A model generated the notes under the pieces. The model had not been told where the DNA came from and ran no database searches. It was given only the letters and a program-made list of their open reading frames with translations. This document shows positions 45,230 through 54,980 of a DNA stretch of 64,000 nucleotides, piece after piece. Positions within the stretch are counted from its first letter, which is position 1; each line of letters starts with the position of its first letter. A program made the position numbers and the translations under genes. The stretch comes from Cellvibrio sp. PSBB023 (lineage in GTDB: Bacteria > Pseudomonadota > Gammaproteobacteria > Pseudomonadales > Cellvibrionaceae): NCBI RefSeq assembly GCF_002007605.1, contig NZ_CP019799.1:2294001-2358000 (forward strand), read 5' to 3'.

Positions 45230-45949
45230 ATGGCGATTCTCGACCGCAACTTCAACCTTTCACAACGCATGGTACAAGAGCTGGGACGCACCATTATTTG
45301 CGGCGAATTCAGTGACGACAGTTTGCCCACCGAAGCGGAGCTGTGTGAGAAGTTTGGGGTGAGCCGCAGCGCTGTGCGCGAAGCGGTCAAAATGCTCTCC
45401 GCCAAAGGCCTTATTTCCAGCAAACCACGTCAGGGCATTCGTATCCAGCCCGAAGACCAATGGAATATTTTTGACCCGGACTTGCTGCGCTGGACACTGG
45501 AAAGCCGTCCCACGCTCAAAGTATTAAAAGAATTTTTGCAGGTGCGTATCGCCATCGAGCCCGAAGCCGCCTCACTCGCCGCCCGCTACGCTGACGACAA
45601 AAAAATCGATGCTATTGAACAAGCGCTGGAACAAATGCGCAACGCTGACGAAAACAGCAAAGAAGATCTGGAAGCCGACATCGCCTTCCACGTCAGCATC
45701 CTGTACGCCAGCAACAACCGCTTTTACATTCGCCTGCGCGACTTTATTTCCACCGCCTTGCGCGTAAGCATCAGCCACACCAGCCCCATCAAAGGCAACC
45801 ACGACGGCATAGTGGAAGACCACGCCAAGGTTTACAACGCCATCAAAAATCGCAACCCCGAACGCGCCAAACAATCCATGCTAGCCCTCATCGACGAAGC
45901 CCTGAACTTTATTGAAGATGAAATTGTAAAGCAGGAAAGTGCAAAATAA
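45230..45949 (+). CDS. FadR-type GntR transcription regulator
   Basis: The ATG at 45230 gives MAILDRNFNLSQRMVQ. The 239-residue protein has a winged helix (about 10-75; LPTEAELCEKFGVSRSAVREAVKML) and an FCD ligand domain (about 95-230) with the metal-ligand pattern D..AFH.SIL and a late H (DHAKVYNAI). Such regulators respond to sugar acids or organic acids. It could control the halogenase opposite it or the sugar genes farther on; no operator proves either. A terminator shared with the convergent halogenase gene follows. Confidence 0.88.
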   Translation: MAILDRNFNLSQRMVQELGRTIICGEFSDDSLPTEAELCEKFGVSRSAVREAVKMLSAKGLISSKPRQGIRIQPEDQWNIFDPDLLRWTLESRPTLKVLKEFLQVRIAIEPEAASLAARYADDKKIDAIEQALEQMRNADENSKEDLEADIAFHVSILYASNNRFYIRLRDFISTALRVSISHTSPIKGNHDGIVEDHAKVYNAIKNRNPERAKQSMLALIDEALNFIEDEIVKQESAK

Positions 45950-45974
45950 TTTCCACTCGAAATACAAAAAAACC

Positions 45975-46002
45975 AAAAGGCAGAACGCAAGTTCTGCCTT
46001 TT
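45975..46002. terminator. Terminator after GntR-type gene
   Basis: A perfect 12-bp stem (AAAAGGCAGAAC with GTTCTGCCTTTT, 4-base gcaa loop) followed by a T-run; it lies between convergent genes and can serve both. Confidence 0.9.
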
Positions 46003-46088
46003 TTATTATCGAAAACAAATACCGAAACCTCGCTTGGCATACGCATGTTCAGTAGGTATTTATAGTCGCCAGCAATGAGATGGCGTGG

Positions 46089-47570
46089 TTATTTCACCGT
46101 ACAATATGCTTCTAGAAAATCGGTATGTGACGGCATTTTTTTAACCGCGTTTGCAATTTTCTCCTTCATGGATGTCAGACCGGAAAATATTTTCTCATCA
46201 CTGATGACATGAGGAAAATGATGGTACCCCTGAGGCACTATTCTCTGCCCCGTCATCACCTTCAGCCAGGACGTTACACCAAAGACCTCATCTGAATTAT
46301 GGTGCACATAACCCGTGGCTCTAAACAACTCCAATCGCTCCGCAAGAGAATCCGGAATCGCCATATCGCGGCAGTCACGCCAATAAGGGGTATCATCGCG
46401 CTCGGTTGCCTTGTAGTGCAATATAATAAAATCGCGAATATTTTCATATTCGATACGCGACAACTCATTGTAACGACGGATCAAATATTCGTTGCATCCC
46501 TCAAAGGGAAATAACTTTAATAGCCTGTGCACACCTATTTGAATCAAATGTATGCTTGTTGATTCCAATGGCTCCACAAAGCCACCAGCCAACCCTATAG
46601 CAACACAATTTTTCACCCAAGCTTGCTTTCGTCGTCCGGTGTTGAATTTAAGCAGGCGAAGTTCTGCTCGAATATCCCCGTCCAAATTCTGCAACAGGGT
46701 ATTCCTGGCATCCTCATCAGAAATGTATGCACTGGAATACACATGACCAGTGCCTTGACGATGCTGCAGCGGAATTTTCCACTGCCAACCGCTATCGTGA
46801 GCAATAGCGCGCGTATAAGGAGGAATATCACCGGAAAATTCAGTCTGCAAAGCAACAGCACTATCATTGCGCAGCCACTGCCCCCACGTCTCATAACCGG
46901 CGTTTAGTGTTTCTTCAATCAATAATCCACGAAACCCGGTACAGTCGATGAACAAATCGCCTTCAATAGCAACACCGGATTCCAATACCACTGACTCAAT
47001 AAAACCATTGTCCAGATGCTGCTTAACCTGAACGATTTTCCCTTCAATACGATGAACGCCTTTCTCCTCGCTAAGCTTACGCAAAAATTTCGCATATAAC
47101 GCAGCATCAAAATGATAGGCATAGTTAAGTTTTGGATTTTCAGTAATTGCAAACTTATGGGACTTGGCTGCCTGTAACTCAAAGCATATATCGTCAAGCT
47201 CACCGTCATAACCACGTGCTTTGGCAGCCAACCAGTAATGGTAAAAATCACCAATCCAGGAAGCGTTTCCAAACGAACCGAATGGGTGAATATACCTGTC
47301 GCCCTTGCGCGCCCAGTTCTCAAAGGAAATAGCAAGCTTGATACTGCCTTTGGTAGCACTTAAAAATTCTTGTTCATCAATACCGTGAATTTTATGGAAA
47401 GAACAGATAGTGGGAAATGTTGCCTCCCCAACACCCACTGTGCCAATTTCAGCGGACTCAATTAATGTGATATCCAACAAGGTTCCAAATTGCCGCGATA
47501 AGGCAACTGCCGTGCACCACCCGGATGTTCCACCACCAGCAATTACCACTTTTTTTATTGTTTGAGACAT
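46089..47570 (-). CDS. Tryptophan-halogenase-family flavoprotein
   Basis: The start is the ATG at 47570 (MSQTIKKVVIAGGGTSGWCT) because a run of six G lies just upstream. The 493-residue protein has the FAD motif AGGGTSGW, the Lys region ATKGSIKLAISF matching the catalytic Lys of tryptophan halogenases, and GWQWKIPLQ, the family WxWxIP motif. A flavin-dependent halogenase or related hydroxylating flavoprotein is expected, with reduced FAD from a separate reductase. In Cellvibrionaceae and Xanthomonadaceae such genes often sit in sugar-uptake loci, so the natural role may not be halogenation of tryptophan. Confidence 0.85.
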   Translation of the reverse strand: MSQTIKKVVIAGGGTSGWCTAVALSRQFGTLLDITLIESAEIGTVGVGEATFPTICSFHKIHGIDEQEFLSATKGSIKLAISFENWARKGDRYIHPFGSFGNASWIGDFYHYWLAAKARGYDGELDDICFELQAAKSHKFAITENPKLNYAYHFDAALYAKFLRKLSEEKGVHRIEGKIVQVKQHLDNGFIESVVLESGVAIEGDLFIDCTGFRGLLIEETLNAGYETWGQWLRNDSAVALQTEFSGDIPPYTRAIAHDSGWQWKIPLQHRQGTGHVYSSAYISDEDARNTLLQNLDGDIRAELRLLKFNTGRRKQAWVKNCVAIGLAGGFVEPLESTSIHLIQIGVHRLLKLFPFEGCNEYLIRRYNELSRIEYENIRDFIILHYKATERDDTPYWRDCRDMAIPDSLAERLELFRATGYVHHNSDEVFGVTSWLKVMTGQRIVPQGYHHFPHVISDEKIFSGLTSMKEKIANAVKKMPSHTDFLEAYCTVK

Positions 47571-47600
47571 ATCCCCCCCTGGGATCAAATTATATTAACG

Positions 47601-47626
47601 CTAAAGCCAACACGCCTTGGCTTTAG
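47601..47626. promoter_or_regulatory. Inverted repeat in the halogenase leader
   Basis: CTAAAGCCAA-N6-TTGGCTTTAG, a perfect 10-bp stem, lies 31 bp before the halogenase ATG. On the plus strand a T-run follows after 6 bases, so it may also terminate leftward or rightward transcripts. The gap 47627-47946 shows no gene; it is AT-rich and holds the two divergent promoters. Confidence 0.45.
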
Positions 47627-47946
47627 AGCCTTGTTTTTTACCTTGGTGGAAGCGAGTGAAGCAATCAAAAGCCAATAAATTTAGACTATGGATAAACCAT
47701 GATAAAGACGGTAGATAGGTAAGGATATGTAGAGGTTATTCGCAAAAGCATTACCTATATAACACTTAAAATTTTTTATTAGCAAAAATCGATGACAACG
47801 CATAAAACATATCTCACACGAAAAATGACCCTATAAATTATTGACCAGTAATAGGTGAAATTTTTTGTTAAGACTTTCCATATCACCCAAGTGCACCTGT
47901 TATAGTCACATTGAAATTAATATTTTCTTTGATTGGAAATCTTACT

Positions 47947-48858
47947 ATGCAAAAAATACAGCGGCTTTTTTTGATATTCATGCTATCCATGGCTACGTCA
48001 GTGTTTGCTGATGAACCGACAAAACGTCTTATTGAAAATGGTGGAAGCGGAAAATTTCCTGCCATTATGCTGACTGAGGAATCACTTCCCACACATACTA
48101 TTTTTCGCCCGCAACAGCTTGATGCTGTTTCAAGCAAAAAAGGTTCAAGTAAGGAAAGCTTACCTTTAATTGTCTGGGGCAATGGCGCCTGTTTTGACTC
48201 GCCATTCGAGCATGTCAATTTTTTAAATGAGATTGCATCACACGGCTTCATGGTGATTGCCATAGGCACACTGCCAAAAGAAACGGGAGAGCAAAACAAA
48301 GAGCGATCAACCTCTGAAAAATTAACCGCCGCGATTGACTGGGCTGTCGCTCAAACTACAAACGCCGACAGCATTTACTTCAAAAAAATTAACACCAAAA
48401 AAATTGCCGTCGCCGGGATGTCCTGCGGTGGACTGCAAGCACTGGAAGTTGCGGGCGACCCGCGTATCTCCACATTAATTGTCGCCAACAGCGGTATATT
48501 TATCGAGCCTATGCGCGGAAATGCAATGCCAATGATGCCGCAACTGGACAAAACCCATCTGCAAAAAATCCACACACCCACCCTCTATTTACTCGGTGGC
48601 CCTTCTGATATTGCCTATAAAAATGGTATGGATGACGTAGCTAAAATAAATCATGTGCCTGTTTTTGTCGCCAACCTGGATGTTGGCCACGGCGGTACCT
48701 ATGCCCAACCACATGGGGGAGAATACGCAAAAGTCGCAACTGCCTGGCTTAACTGGCAACTAAAAGATGATAGGAAGTCTGGGAAATTATTCACCGGGAA
48801 AAAACCGCAACTCGCCACAAAACCAGGCTGGGTTGTTGATAAAAAGAATATGGATTGA
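47947..48858 (+). CDS. Secreted alpha/beta hydrolase
   Basis: The ATG at 47947 (MQKIQRLFLIFMLSMA) gives a clean signal peptide ending SVFA; the ATG at 47911 would lengthen it poorly. The 303-residue protein has the nucleophile elbow GMSCGGLQ, the acid in GGPSDIAYK and a His in VGHGGTY. It is of the dienelactone-hydrolase-like or lipase type exported to the periplasm. Its substrate is unknown. It is divergent from the halogenase with a 376-base gap, and a strong terminator follows. Confidence 0.85.
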   Translation: MQKIQRLFLIFMLSMATSVFADEPTKRLIENGGSGKFPAIMLTEESLPTHTIFRPQQLDAVSSKKGSSKESLPLIVWGNGACFDSPFEHVNFLNEIASHGFMVIAIGTLPKETGEQNKERSTSEKLTAAIDWAVAQTTNADSIYFKKINTKKIAVAGMSCGGLQALEVAGDPRISTLIVANSGIFIEPMRGNAMPMMPQLDKTHLQKIHTPTLYLLGGPSDIAYKNGMDDVAKINHVPVFVANLDVGHGGTYAQPHGGEYAKVATAWLNWQLKDDRKSGKLFTGKKPQLATKPGWVVDKKNMD

Positions 48859-48910
48859 TATTGGTTCTTCTAACGGTTCGCTGCATGCCAGTTATATATC
48901 TGCATAAACA

Positions 48911-48938
48911 AAAACGCCCCGTCGGGGCGGGGCGTTTT
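48911..48938. terminator. Terminator between convergent genes
   Basis: AAAACGCCCC pairs with GGGGCGTTTT around an 8-base loop, then T. It lies between the hydrolase stop and the stop of the gene at 48962. Confidence 0.9.
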
Positions 48939-48961
48939 TGTAGGTATGTAGCGGCAACAAA

Positions 48962-50527
48962 TTACATATAAGCCTTGGCAAAAGCCGCTTTGGACTCTTG
49001 GATATAAGCGCGAACTTTTACCGCATGGGATTCCCACACAGCGCGGTCTTTGTCGTTGGTGAAGGGGTTTTGATCCTTGGCGACAGAGCGATCAAATTTG
49101 TCGTAGAAGGTGATGACCGATGACGCGATTTGGTTGAAGCGCTCTTTAAATACCTGGGTTTCTTCCATGGTGCGTGTAGCCTTCATCATGAACTGCACAA
49201 ATTCCGTGTTGGAACTGGAATAGTTTTGATAGCTCTCCGCTTGCACCATAAAGTAGTTGTCAATTTCCTGCAGCGCGGCTGCGCGCACGGGTTCGTCTTT
49301 ACTCATTACCCGATTATAGTTTTCCTTGCCACGCCCCATTCCACCGGCAATAAGCGATTCTTTTAAATGTTTATCCAGGTCTTTGCGGAATTTATCTACC
49401 TCGCGCTGAATATCCAGCAGGTCTTTGTCCAGCGCCGTTACGGTATTGAGTTCTTTTTCAATTTCACCTAAAAAGGTTTCGGTTTTTTTGAATGTTTCCA
49501 ACCCGTTGGCTTCTGCAAACTTGCGGGATTTGCGATCAATGCCGGCATTCTCATAGGATGAACGATCAAACGCTGTTGCCACGATTGTTTTGAAGGGTTC
49601 AGCGAAGGCAGCATAGGTGCCATTGGTCATAATGTTGAGCGTGGCAGTGGCGATATCGCCCAAGGGACGCAGCATGGAATCCATACGCGCTTTTTGGATA
49701 GGCGAGGCCACGGTGCGTACATCGTTCACCACGCCTTTAAAGGTTTGATAGCCGAGCGGGTTGGCCATTTTGCCGCGCTCCGAGGTGGCGAGTACCAGCG
49801 TCACACTGGAGTAAATACCGTTGGCGTATTCCAAATATTGGCGTTGCACATCCACCTGTGCAGCGTAATTTTTACCCAGGGTACGCAGGGCATCGGCCTG
49901 GACTTGATAGTTTTTATCATCGCGCAATTTGCCCAACACTTCGGCGATTACTTTTTCCTGATTTTTTTGCAGCGCGGTATCCAACAGAATTTTTTCCACG
50001 CTTAAATCATCAATCCACAACTGGCCGTTGATGACCTCAATATCCAGGCGCAGGAATTTTTTACCCGGATCGTCGATAGAGACACGCTTGGCATAATATT
50101 CAGCAGTGTCGTTACTGCCGTTAATGCGCCCCACATTCACCCAGCCGCTATCACTGTTTTGGCTGGTTGCCACCAATACATTAATTTTGTATTGGGTGGC
50201 GGGTGATGATGTTTTCAGCCACAACTCCAGCGTGCCCTGCTCGCTCAAGCTAATGCGACTGCGTATTGAGGCCTCGCCTTGCTCTATCAACAATGCTCCT
50301 GTGCCGGTGCGCGCATCGGTTTCCACAAAATTAGCGCCGTACATTAATGCCCATTTTTTGCTGTCGTTACCGGCTTCAAAACCATTTTTAAAAATAACGG
50401 TTTTTTGTTGCGCCGATACACCTGTCGCCAGCAGTGCGGCGATCATCACCGCCGTGCAGTGGGTAATAGCCCGCGCGCTCCACGCGGCGAAACCCGGTGC
50501 GCTTTTTGTTGCAGCTGTCGTTTGCAT
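48962..50527 (-). CDS. Secreted protein with jelly-roll-like N-terminus, unknown function
   Basis: The 521-residue protein has a signal peptide ending GVSAQQ. An N-terminal domain (about 45-180) has FKNGFEAGNDSKKWALMYGA and ends WIDDLSVEK, the style of carbohydrate-binding jelly-roll modules. A long, helical, charged domain follows to the end. No catalytic motif is recognised. It starts 30 bases after the deacetylase-like gene, so the two form a transcription unit. A carbohydrate-binding or surface role is a reasonable guess, no more. Confidence 0.7.
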   Translation of the reverse strand: MQTTAATKSAPGFAAWSARAITHCTAVMIAALLATGVSAQQKTVIFKNGFEAGNDSKKWALMYGANFVETDARTGTGALLIEQGEASIRSRISLSEQGTLELWLKTSSPATQYKINVLVATSQNSDSGWVNVGRINGSNDTAEYYAKRVSIDDPGKKFLRLDIEVINGQLWIDDLSVEKILLDTALQKNQEKVIAEVLGKLRDDKNYQVQADALRTLGKNYAAQVDVQRQYLEYANGIYSSVTLVLATSERGKMANPLGYQTFKGVVNDVRTVASPIQKARMDSMLRPLGDIATATLNIMTNGTYAAFAEPFKTIVATAFDRSSYENAGIDRKSRKFAEANGLETFKKTETFLGEIEKELNTVTALDKDLLDIQREVDKFRKDLDKHLKESLIAGGMGRGKENYNRVMSKDEPVRAAALQEIDNYFMVQAESYQNYSSSNTEFVQFMMKATRTMEETQVFKERFNQIASSVITFYDKFDRSVAKDQNPFTNDKDRAVWESHAVKVRAYIQESKAAFAKAYM

Positions 50528-50557
50528 GATCGTTATAAAACTCCCTCAAAAAAACAA

Positions 50558-51490
50558 TTAGTGTTCAAGTAAACCGGGAATCCGGCCTTGTATAAAATTA
50601 TCCACATAAGCTTTGCGTTCACCCAATAGTCGCGGGTAGGCAACGCGACTATCTGGCAGGCCTGTAACCACAGGCCACACGCTGTTTGCGCCCCAACTGC
50701 TGGTAAATAAGGGGTTGGCAATTGGCGCATCGACCAAACGTTGCGCGCTCGTCATTTGCCAGCCCTGCGCTGTTAGTTCATCAATCAGGGCCACAACAAA
50801 ATACGCGGCCAAATCATTTTCTTGCAGCACCAACGTTTGTGGTGGCGAGTAGCCGAGCAGGTTAAAGGCCAGGGCATCCTGTTCGGTTAAGCCCTTCACC
50901 AGTAAATCCACATAGGCACGCTCAAGCTTGGCCATATCTACCGGGCGATTGCGTTTAATGCGCGCCTGATACAACTGATCCAGATAAGCATCCACACCGC
51001 GCCACTCATTGAAAGTGGTAAACGCCGGGCGATAGCCGCGTTTTTTAACAAAATCGATCAGACCACGCTGAATACGGTTATCGCCCTGCTCGTGCAAATA
51101 GGAAAAATGCAGGTGTTTTTTGTAGCCGGGATAAGGCAACAGTAAGCGGTTGGCCTTAAGGATGCCCACTTCATACGCATAGAGATCGCCTTTGGTGACC
51201 AGGCTGTGGTCATAACCCGCATTGACCAACAAGTGGCCACGATCACTGTAGAGACGCAAGCGGGATCGGTCTTTGCTGTCCAGTGCGCGAGGTTTTATCA
51301 AAAACATGGCTTGGGGTACGTCGGCCATGGCCAGATTGCGCATCAGCATTTGTGAGCGCGCCATGGCGTCGAGCGAGGTGGAAGGTTGAAGGCTATTTTC
51401 AAAGGCTATCACCAACTCGCGGGCATTGGCCGCAAGGCTGGTGACAACAAACAATAAACTGGCAAGGAGGCAGCGTTTAATCACAGTCAT
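50558..51490 (-). CDS. Polysaccharide-deacetylase-like secreted protein, degenerate active site
   Basis: I place the start at the ATG at 51490 (MTVIKRCLLASLLFVVTS), a normal signal peptide; a TTG at 51520 extends it. The 310-residue protein has the deacetylase layout: DRGHLLVNAGYDHS where NodB proteins have GHxxxNHxxxH, then HLHFSYLHEQGD in place of the RFPYLxxGD motif, and RGYRPAFTTFNEWRG. The first zinc-site Asp-Asp pair is not visible. So the fold is probably a deacetylase one but activity is doubtful. It pairs with the secreted protein at 48962. Confidence 0.65.
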   Translation of the reverse strand: MTVIKRCLLASLLFVVTSLAANARELVIAFENSLQPSTSLDAMARSQMLMRNLAMADVPQAMFLIKPRALDSKDRSRLRLYSDRGHLLVNAGYDHSLVTKGDLYAYEVGILKANRLLLPYPGYKKHLHFSYLHEQGDNRIQRGLIDFVKKRGYRPAFTTFNEWRGVDAYLDQLYQARIKRNRPVDMAKLERAYVDLLVKGLTEQDALAFNLLGYSPPQTLVLQENDLAAYFVVALIDELTAQGWQMTSAQRLVDAPIANPLFTSSWGANSVWPVVTGLPDSRVAYPRLLGERKAYVDNFIQGRIPGLLEH

Positions 51491-51638
51491 TACTCGCGCG
51501 GTTAATGGTTTGCACTCCAAAGAGGCCGCTCATAGCATTCAGGTGGCAAGGATAAGCCAAAGCAGACTATAGGTCATCGTCTGAATGGAGAATTAACACT
51601 CACCTTAGGTATTGCATAGCCTTGTATTCCCTAACAAA

Positions 51639-51660
51639 AAAAGCACCTCGCGGTGCTTTT
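51639..51660 (-). terminator. Terminator after the DUF3617 gene
   Basis: AAAAGCACC pairs with GGTGCTTTT around a tcgc loop, and a T-run follows on the minus strand, 29 bases after the stop codon at 51689. Confidence 0.88.
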
Positions 51661-51688
51661 CTTTACTCAGTTATACACTTGGCACTGA

Positions 51689-52309
51689 TTAGGGCTGGAT
51701 ATCGCCACAATTGCTGCCAAGCCACGTGCCTTCTATGGCGAAGCTTACCTTATGCTGTTGGCCATTGAGCGTCTGACTCATCTGACCGGTACCGGTATAG
51801 CGTTTGGGCGAGCTGAAAATAACTTCTCCCTCGCTGCGCGATGTATTCTCGCCGGTACAAACTTGAACAGATTTAAAACGATTTTTACTCACCTGCGTCA
51901 GGGTCGATGTGCAGCCTTCGCTGTCATCTATACCCATATCGCCACTGTCGATCTGCGCCTGGGTCACGCAGTTTTTTGCCGTCACACCATCCGCAGAGAT
52001 GCTGACCTGGTTATTCTCAAACGACACGCCCTGATCTGTCACTTGCATACCGGACTGCGCCATAATTGCTTCCATTTGCTGGCGCTGTTCGGCAGGCATA
52101 GCGGCAAATTGCTTTTTCATTTCAGCCATAGCCGCCTCCATTTGGGTCGACTGCATTTGCTGCATTTGCGCGGCGCCATCGCCAGTGTATTGCATTTTGT
52201 TTTCCCACAGACCGGGCGCCATGTCTACCTTGATCGGCTCAGCCAGAGCAGGCAGCGCCAACATCAGCATTGAGCCAATCAGCAGGGTTTTATTCATTGT
52301 AGCGTTCAT
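51689..52309 (-). CDS. DUF3617 secreted protein
   Basis: The start is the ATG at 52309 (MNATMNKTLLIGSMLM) with AAGGAGA upstream; the frame is open to 52405 without support. The 206-residue protein has a signal peptide ending ALPALA, an APGLWENKMQY entry motif, a Met/Gln-rich helix (about 40-75) and the Cys-containing domain of DUF3617. Its function is unknown; members are periplasmic or lipoproteins. It follows the fucosidase gene on the same strand after 99 bases. Confidence 0.82.
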   Translation of the reverse strand: MNATMNKTLLIGSMLMLALPALAEPIKVDMAPGLWENKMQYTGDGAAQMQQMQSTQMEAAMAEMKKQFAAMPAEQRQQMEAIMAQSGMQVTDQGVSFENNQVSISADGVTAKNCVTQAQIDSGDMGIDDSEGCTSTLTQVSKNRFKSVQVCTGENTSRSEGEVIFSSPKRYTGTGQMSQTLNGQQHKVSFAIEGTWLGSNCGDIQP

Positions 52310-52408
52310 TGTTTTATCTCCTTGGAGTGGTAAGTTAAAACCTAAACCAACCTTATAGGCAGCGGGCACTGAATATAACATTAATTGCGCTTGCAGCTTA
52401 TTCAATGG

Positions 52409-54889
52409 TTATTTATCACCCCAGAAATAATCCTGCCCGGCTTGGGTGGGCACATCGATGAGATAGGTATTCGCCAGGGATAACAGGGGCATCACTTTGC
52501 GGGTGTTTTTCAGTGGCGGTTTTATGTTTGCCTGGGCATAAAACGGATTGGGGTTTGCTTTATTGCCACGTACTTTTCTCACGGTAAAGCCTGAGGCATC
52601 AGGCAAGGGAGCATAAGTACGTAAACGCAAGTTACCGCCCAGACGCGAATGAATTTTTAGTGACTTAACCTGCCCTTCCGCCCAGCGCATATCCACCACA
52701 AAACCTCCGCGCATCAATAAACCTTTTACTTCACCCTCGGGCCATGCCTGGGGCAAGGCCGGTAATAAATGGATGGCGCCGTCATGGCTTTGCGCCAGCA
52801 TTTCAGCCATGCCGGCAGTAAAACCAAAATTGCCATCAATTTGGAATGGAGGGTGTGCATCAAACAGATTGGGATAGGTGCCACCGCTTTCATTTACGCT
52901 GCCATCCAAGGTCATTGCCGGGCTGATTTGCTCGCGCATTAATTTCAACGCGCGGTCGCCATCCAGCAGGCGCGCCCATAAATTAATTTTCCAATTCATA
53001 GACCAACCGGTGGAGGGATCTCCGCGCTGTTCCATAGTCACGCGCGCAGCACTGAATAATTCCGGCGCCGTCAACGGCGAAATTTGATTGCTGGGATACA
53101 AACCATAAAGGTGCGACACATGGCGATGTTTATCCTGCGGATCATCCCAATCGTCCAGCCACTCTTGCAGTTGGTGATATTTGCCAATTTGCATAGGCGG
53201 CAGGCGCGATAACATTTTTTTCCACACCGGGATTTGGGTTTTGTCTTCGCCAAGAATACCAGCGGCTGCAATGGTATTGGATAACAAATCAAACAAGAGT
53301 TGATTATCCATGGTGACACCGGCAGCAATTTTAGTACCTGTTGCTTTGGGTTCATTTTCCGGCGACATAGAGGGCGAGACAATGAGCCATTTTTTATCGG
53401 GTGTTTCTATTAAGAAATCTTCATAGAAAGTGACTGCCGATTTCATAATGGGATACACACTGGCCAGATACTCTTTATCGCCGCTGTATAAATATTTTTC
53501 CCACAGGTGCTGACTCAACCAGGCATTACTGGTAGGCCATGAGCCCCAGGTGTAGTCGATACCGCCGGTAACGCGCCAAATATCGGTATTGTGGTGCGCC
53601 ATCCACCCGCGTGCGCCATACATTTCTTTTGCGCTCTGCAGCCCGGTTTGTGCCAGGTCTTTTATCATCTGGATAAAAGGTTCGTGCAGTTCATTTAATT
53701 GCGTTACTTCAGCAGGCCAGTAATTCATTTCCGCATTGATATTCAAGGTGTATTTGCTGTCCCAAGGCGGATCCATGCGGTGATTCCAGATGCCTTGCAA
53801 ATTAGCAGGCTGCCCGCCAGGTTGCGAGGCGGATATCAGCAGGTAGCGACCGAATTGAAAATACATACTGGCCAATTCAGGATCATGGCGACTGGCAAAT
53901 AAACGAATGCGTTGATCAGTAGGCTCCTGCGCAAATTCGCTGGTGCCCAAATCCAGGGTGACGCGATCAAAATAGTGTTTGTAAAAATCGCTGTGGGCTT
54001 TTTTGCGCGCGGCATAGTGGTCGGGCAAAAATTGTTGCTTGGCGGTGGCCAAATAGCGGCGTGCGCGAGCCAATGCATCCGCACTGATATCCTTGTAATT
54101 GACAAAATTGGTAGCCATGGAGATCAGGATTAGCGCCGAATCCGCATTGTTGACAGCAATACGATTATTGGTCTGGGTAAGGCTGCCGCCATCAATACTG
54201 ACATCAACCAAGGCAGCCAGTTTAACTTGCCCTTTAACGCCTTCGTGATCTTTTGACATGCCTTGCATCAACAAGGTGTGATTATTTTCTGGCGAAAATT
54301 GCATAGTCGCGGGGTGGGATAAATACGCCGAAAAACTAAGCTGCCCCGGTTTACTGGCCGATAGCTTCACCGCGATGACCTGATCCACAAAGGAGCTGAA
54401 AACCTCGCGGGTATAAACCACATCGCCAACCTGATAACGGGTAGTGGCAATGGCATTACCTATATTCAAATCGCGGTAGTACTGGGTAAATTTTTTGTGC
54501 GCCGGAAATTCCAAATGCAAATTACCGGCGGTGTGATAAGGCATTCCGTGGGAGCCTTGGCTGGTAATGGTATTGGCGGCCATGGTTTCTGCCGCGCGAT
54601 AGTCACCTGTTGCAATCAAGCGCTGAATTTCCGGGAGTGATGTCAGCGCTTTAAGGTTTAGATTGTTGTGCGGACCACCGGCCCAAAAGGTATTTTCATT
54701 TAATTGGATATTGTCACTGACCACATCGCCGTACACCATGGCCCCTAAGCGGCCATTACCCAGAGGCAATGCTTCTTCCCAATGTTGCGCCGATTTCTCA
54801 TACCACAGCGTGTCAGGGATCGCGAGGGACGGCAAGCTAAAACAAAAAATAATCAGGCCGATAAAACAATGTCGCGAGGCGTTATTCAT
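52409..54889 (-). CDS. GH95 alpha-L-fucosidase
   Basis: The 826-residue exported protein has the GH95 plan: an N-terminal beta-domain (about 25-270; [26 protein letters not shown]), an (alpha/alpha)6 catalytic domain (about 330-700; [28 protein letters not shown], and [14 protein letters not shown] carrying the conserved catalytic-site Asn-Phe-Gly) and a C-terminal beta-domain. GH95 releases alpha-1,2-linked L-fucose by inversion from glycans such as xyloglucan. It supplies the fucose used by the downstream genes on the same strand. A terminator before it (54953) suggests its own promoter. Confidence 0.9.
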   Translation of the reverse strand: MNNASRHCFIGLIIFCFSLPSLAIPDTLWYEKSAQHWEEALPLGNGRLGAMVYGDVVSDNIQLNENTFWAGGPHNNLNLKALTSLPEIQRLIATGDYRAAETMAANTITSQGSHGMPYHTAGNLHLEFPAHKKFTQYYRDLNIGNAIATTRYQVGDVVYTREVFSSFVDQVIAVKLSASKPGQLSFSAYLSHPATMQFSPENNHTLLMQGMSKDHEGVKGQVKLAALVDVSIDGGSLTQTNNRIAVNNADSALILISMATNFVNYKDISADALARARRYLATAKQQFLPDHYAARKKAHSDFYKHYFDRVTLDLGTSEFAQEPTDQRIRLFASRHDPELASMYFQFGRYLLISASQPGGQPANLQGIWNHRMDPPWDSKYTLNINAEMNYWPAEVTQLNELHEPFIQMIKDLAQTGLQSAKEMYGARGWMAHHNTDIWRVTGGIDYTWGSWPTSNAWLSQHLWEKYLYSGDKEYLASVYPIMKSAVTFYEDFLIETPDKKWLIVSPSMSPENEPKATGTKIAAGVTMDNQLLFDLLSNTIAAAGILGEDKTQIPVWKKMLSRLPPMQIGKYHQLQEWLDDWDDPQDKHRHVSHLYGLYPSNQISPLTAPELFSAARVTMEQRGDPSTGWSMNWKINLWARLLDGDRALKLMREQISPAMTLDGSVNESGGTYPNLFDAHPPFQIDGNFGFTAGMAEMLAQSHDGAIHLLPALPQAWPEGEVKGLLMRGGFVVDMRWAEGQVKSLKIHSRLGGNLRLRTYAPLPDASGFTVRKVRGNKANPNPFYAQANIKPPLKNTRKVMPLLSLANTYLIDVPTQAGQDYFWGDK

Positions 54890-54952
54890 ACCGATATTCT
54901 CGTGCAGTTGATGGTTATATTATTAGTCGTTTTGTTATTCGCAGATAGAAAA

Positions 54953-54972
54953 ACGGCGCCCAAGGACGCCGT
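54953..54972 (-). terminator. Terminator after the SGNH gene
   Basis: ACGGCG pairs with CGCCGT around an 8-base loop and is followed on the minus strand by TTTTT. It separates the SGNH gene from the GH95 gene. Confidence 0.75.
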
Positions 54973-54980
54973 GATCGCTA

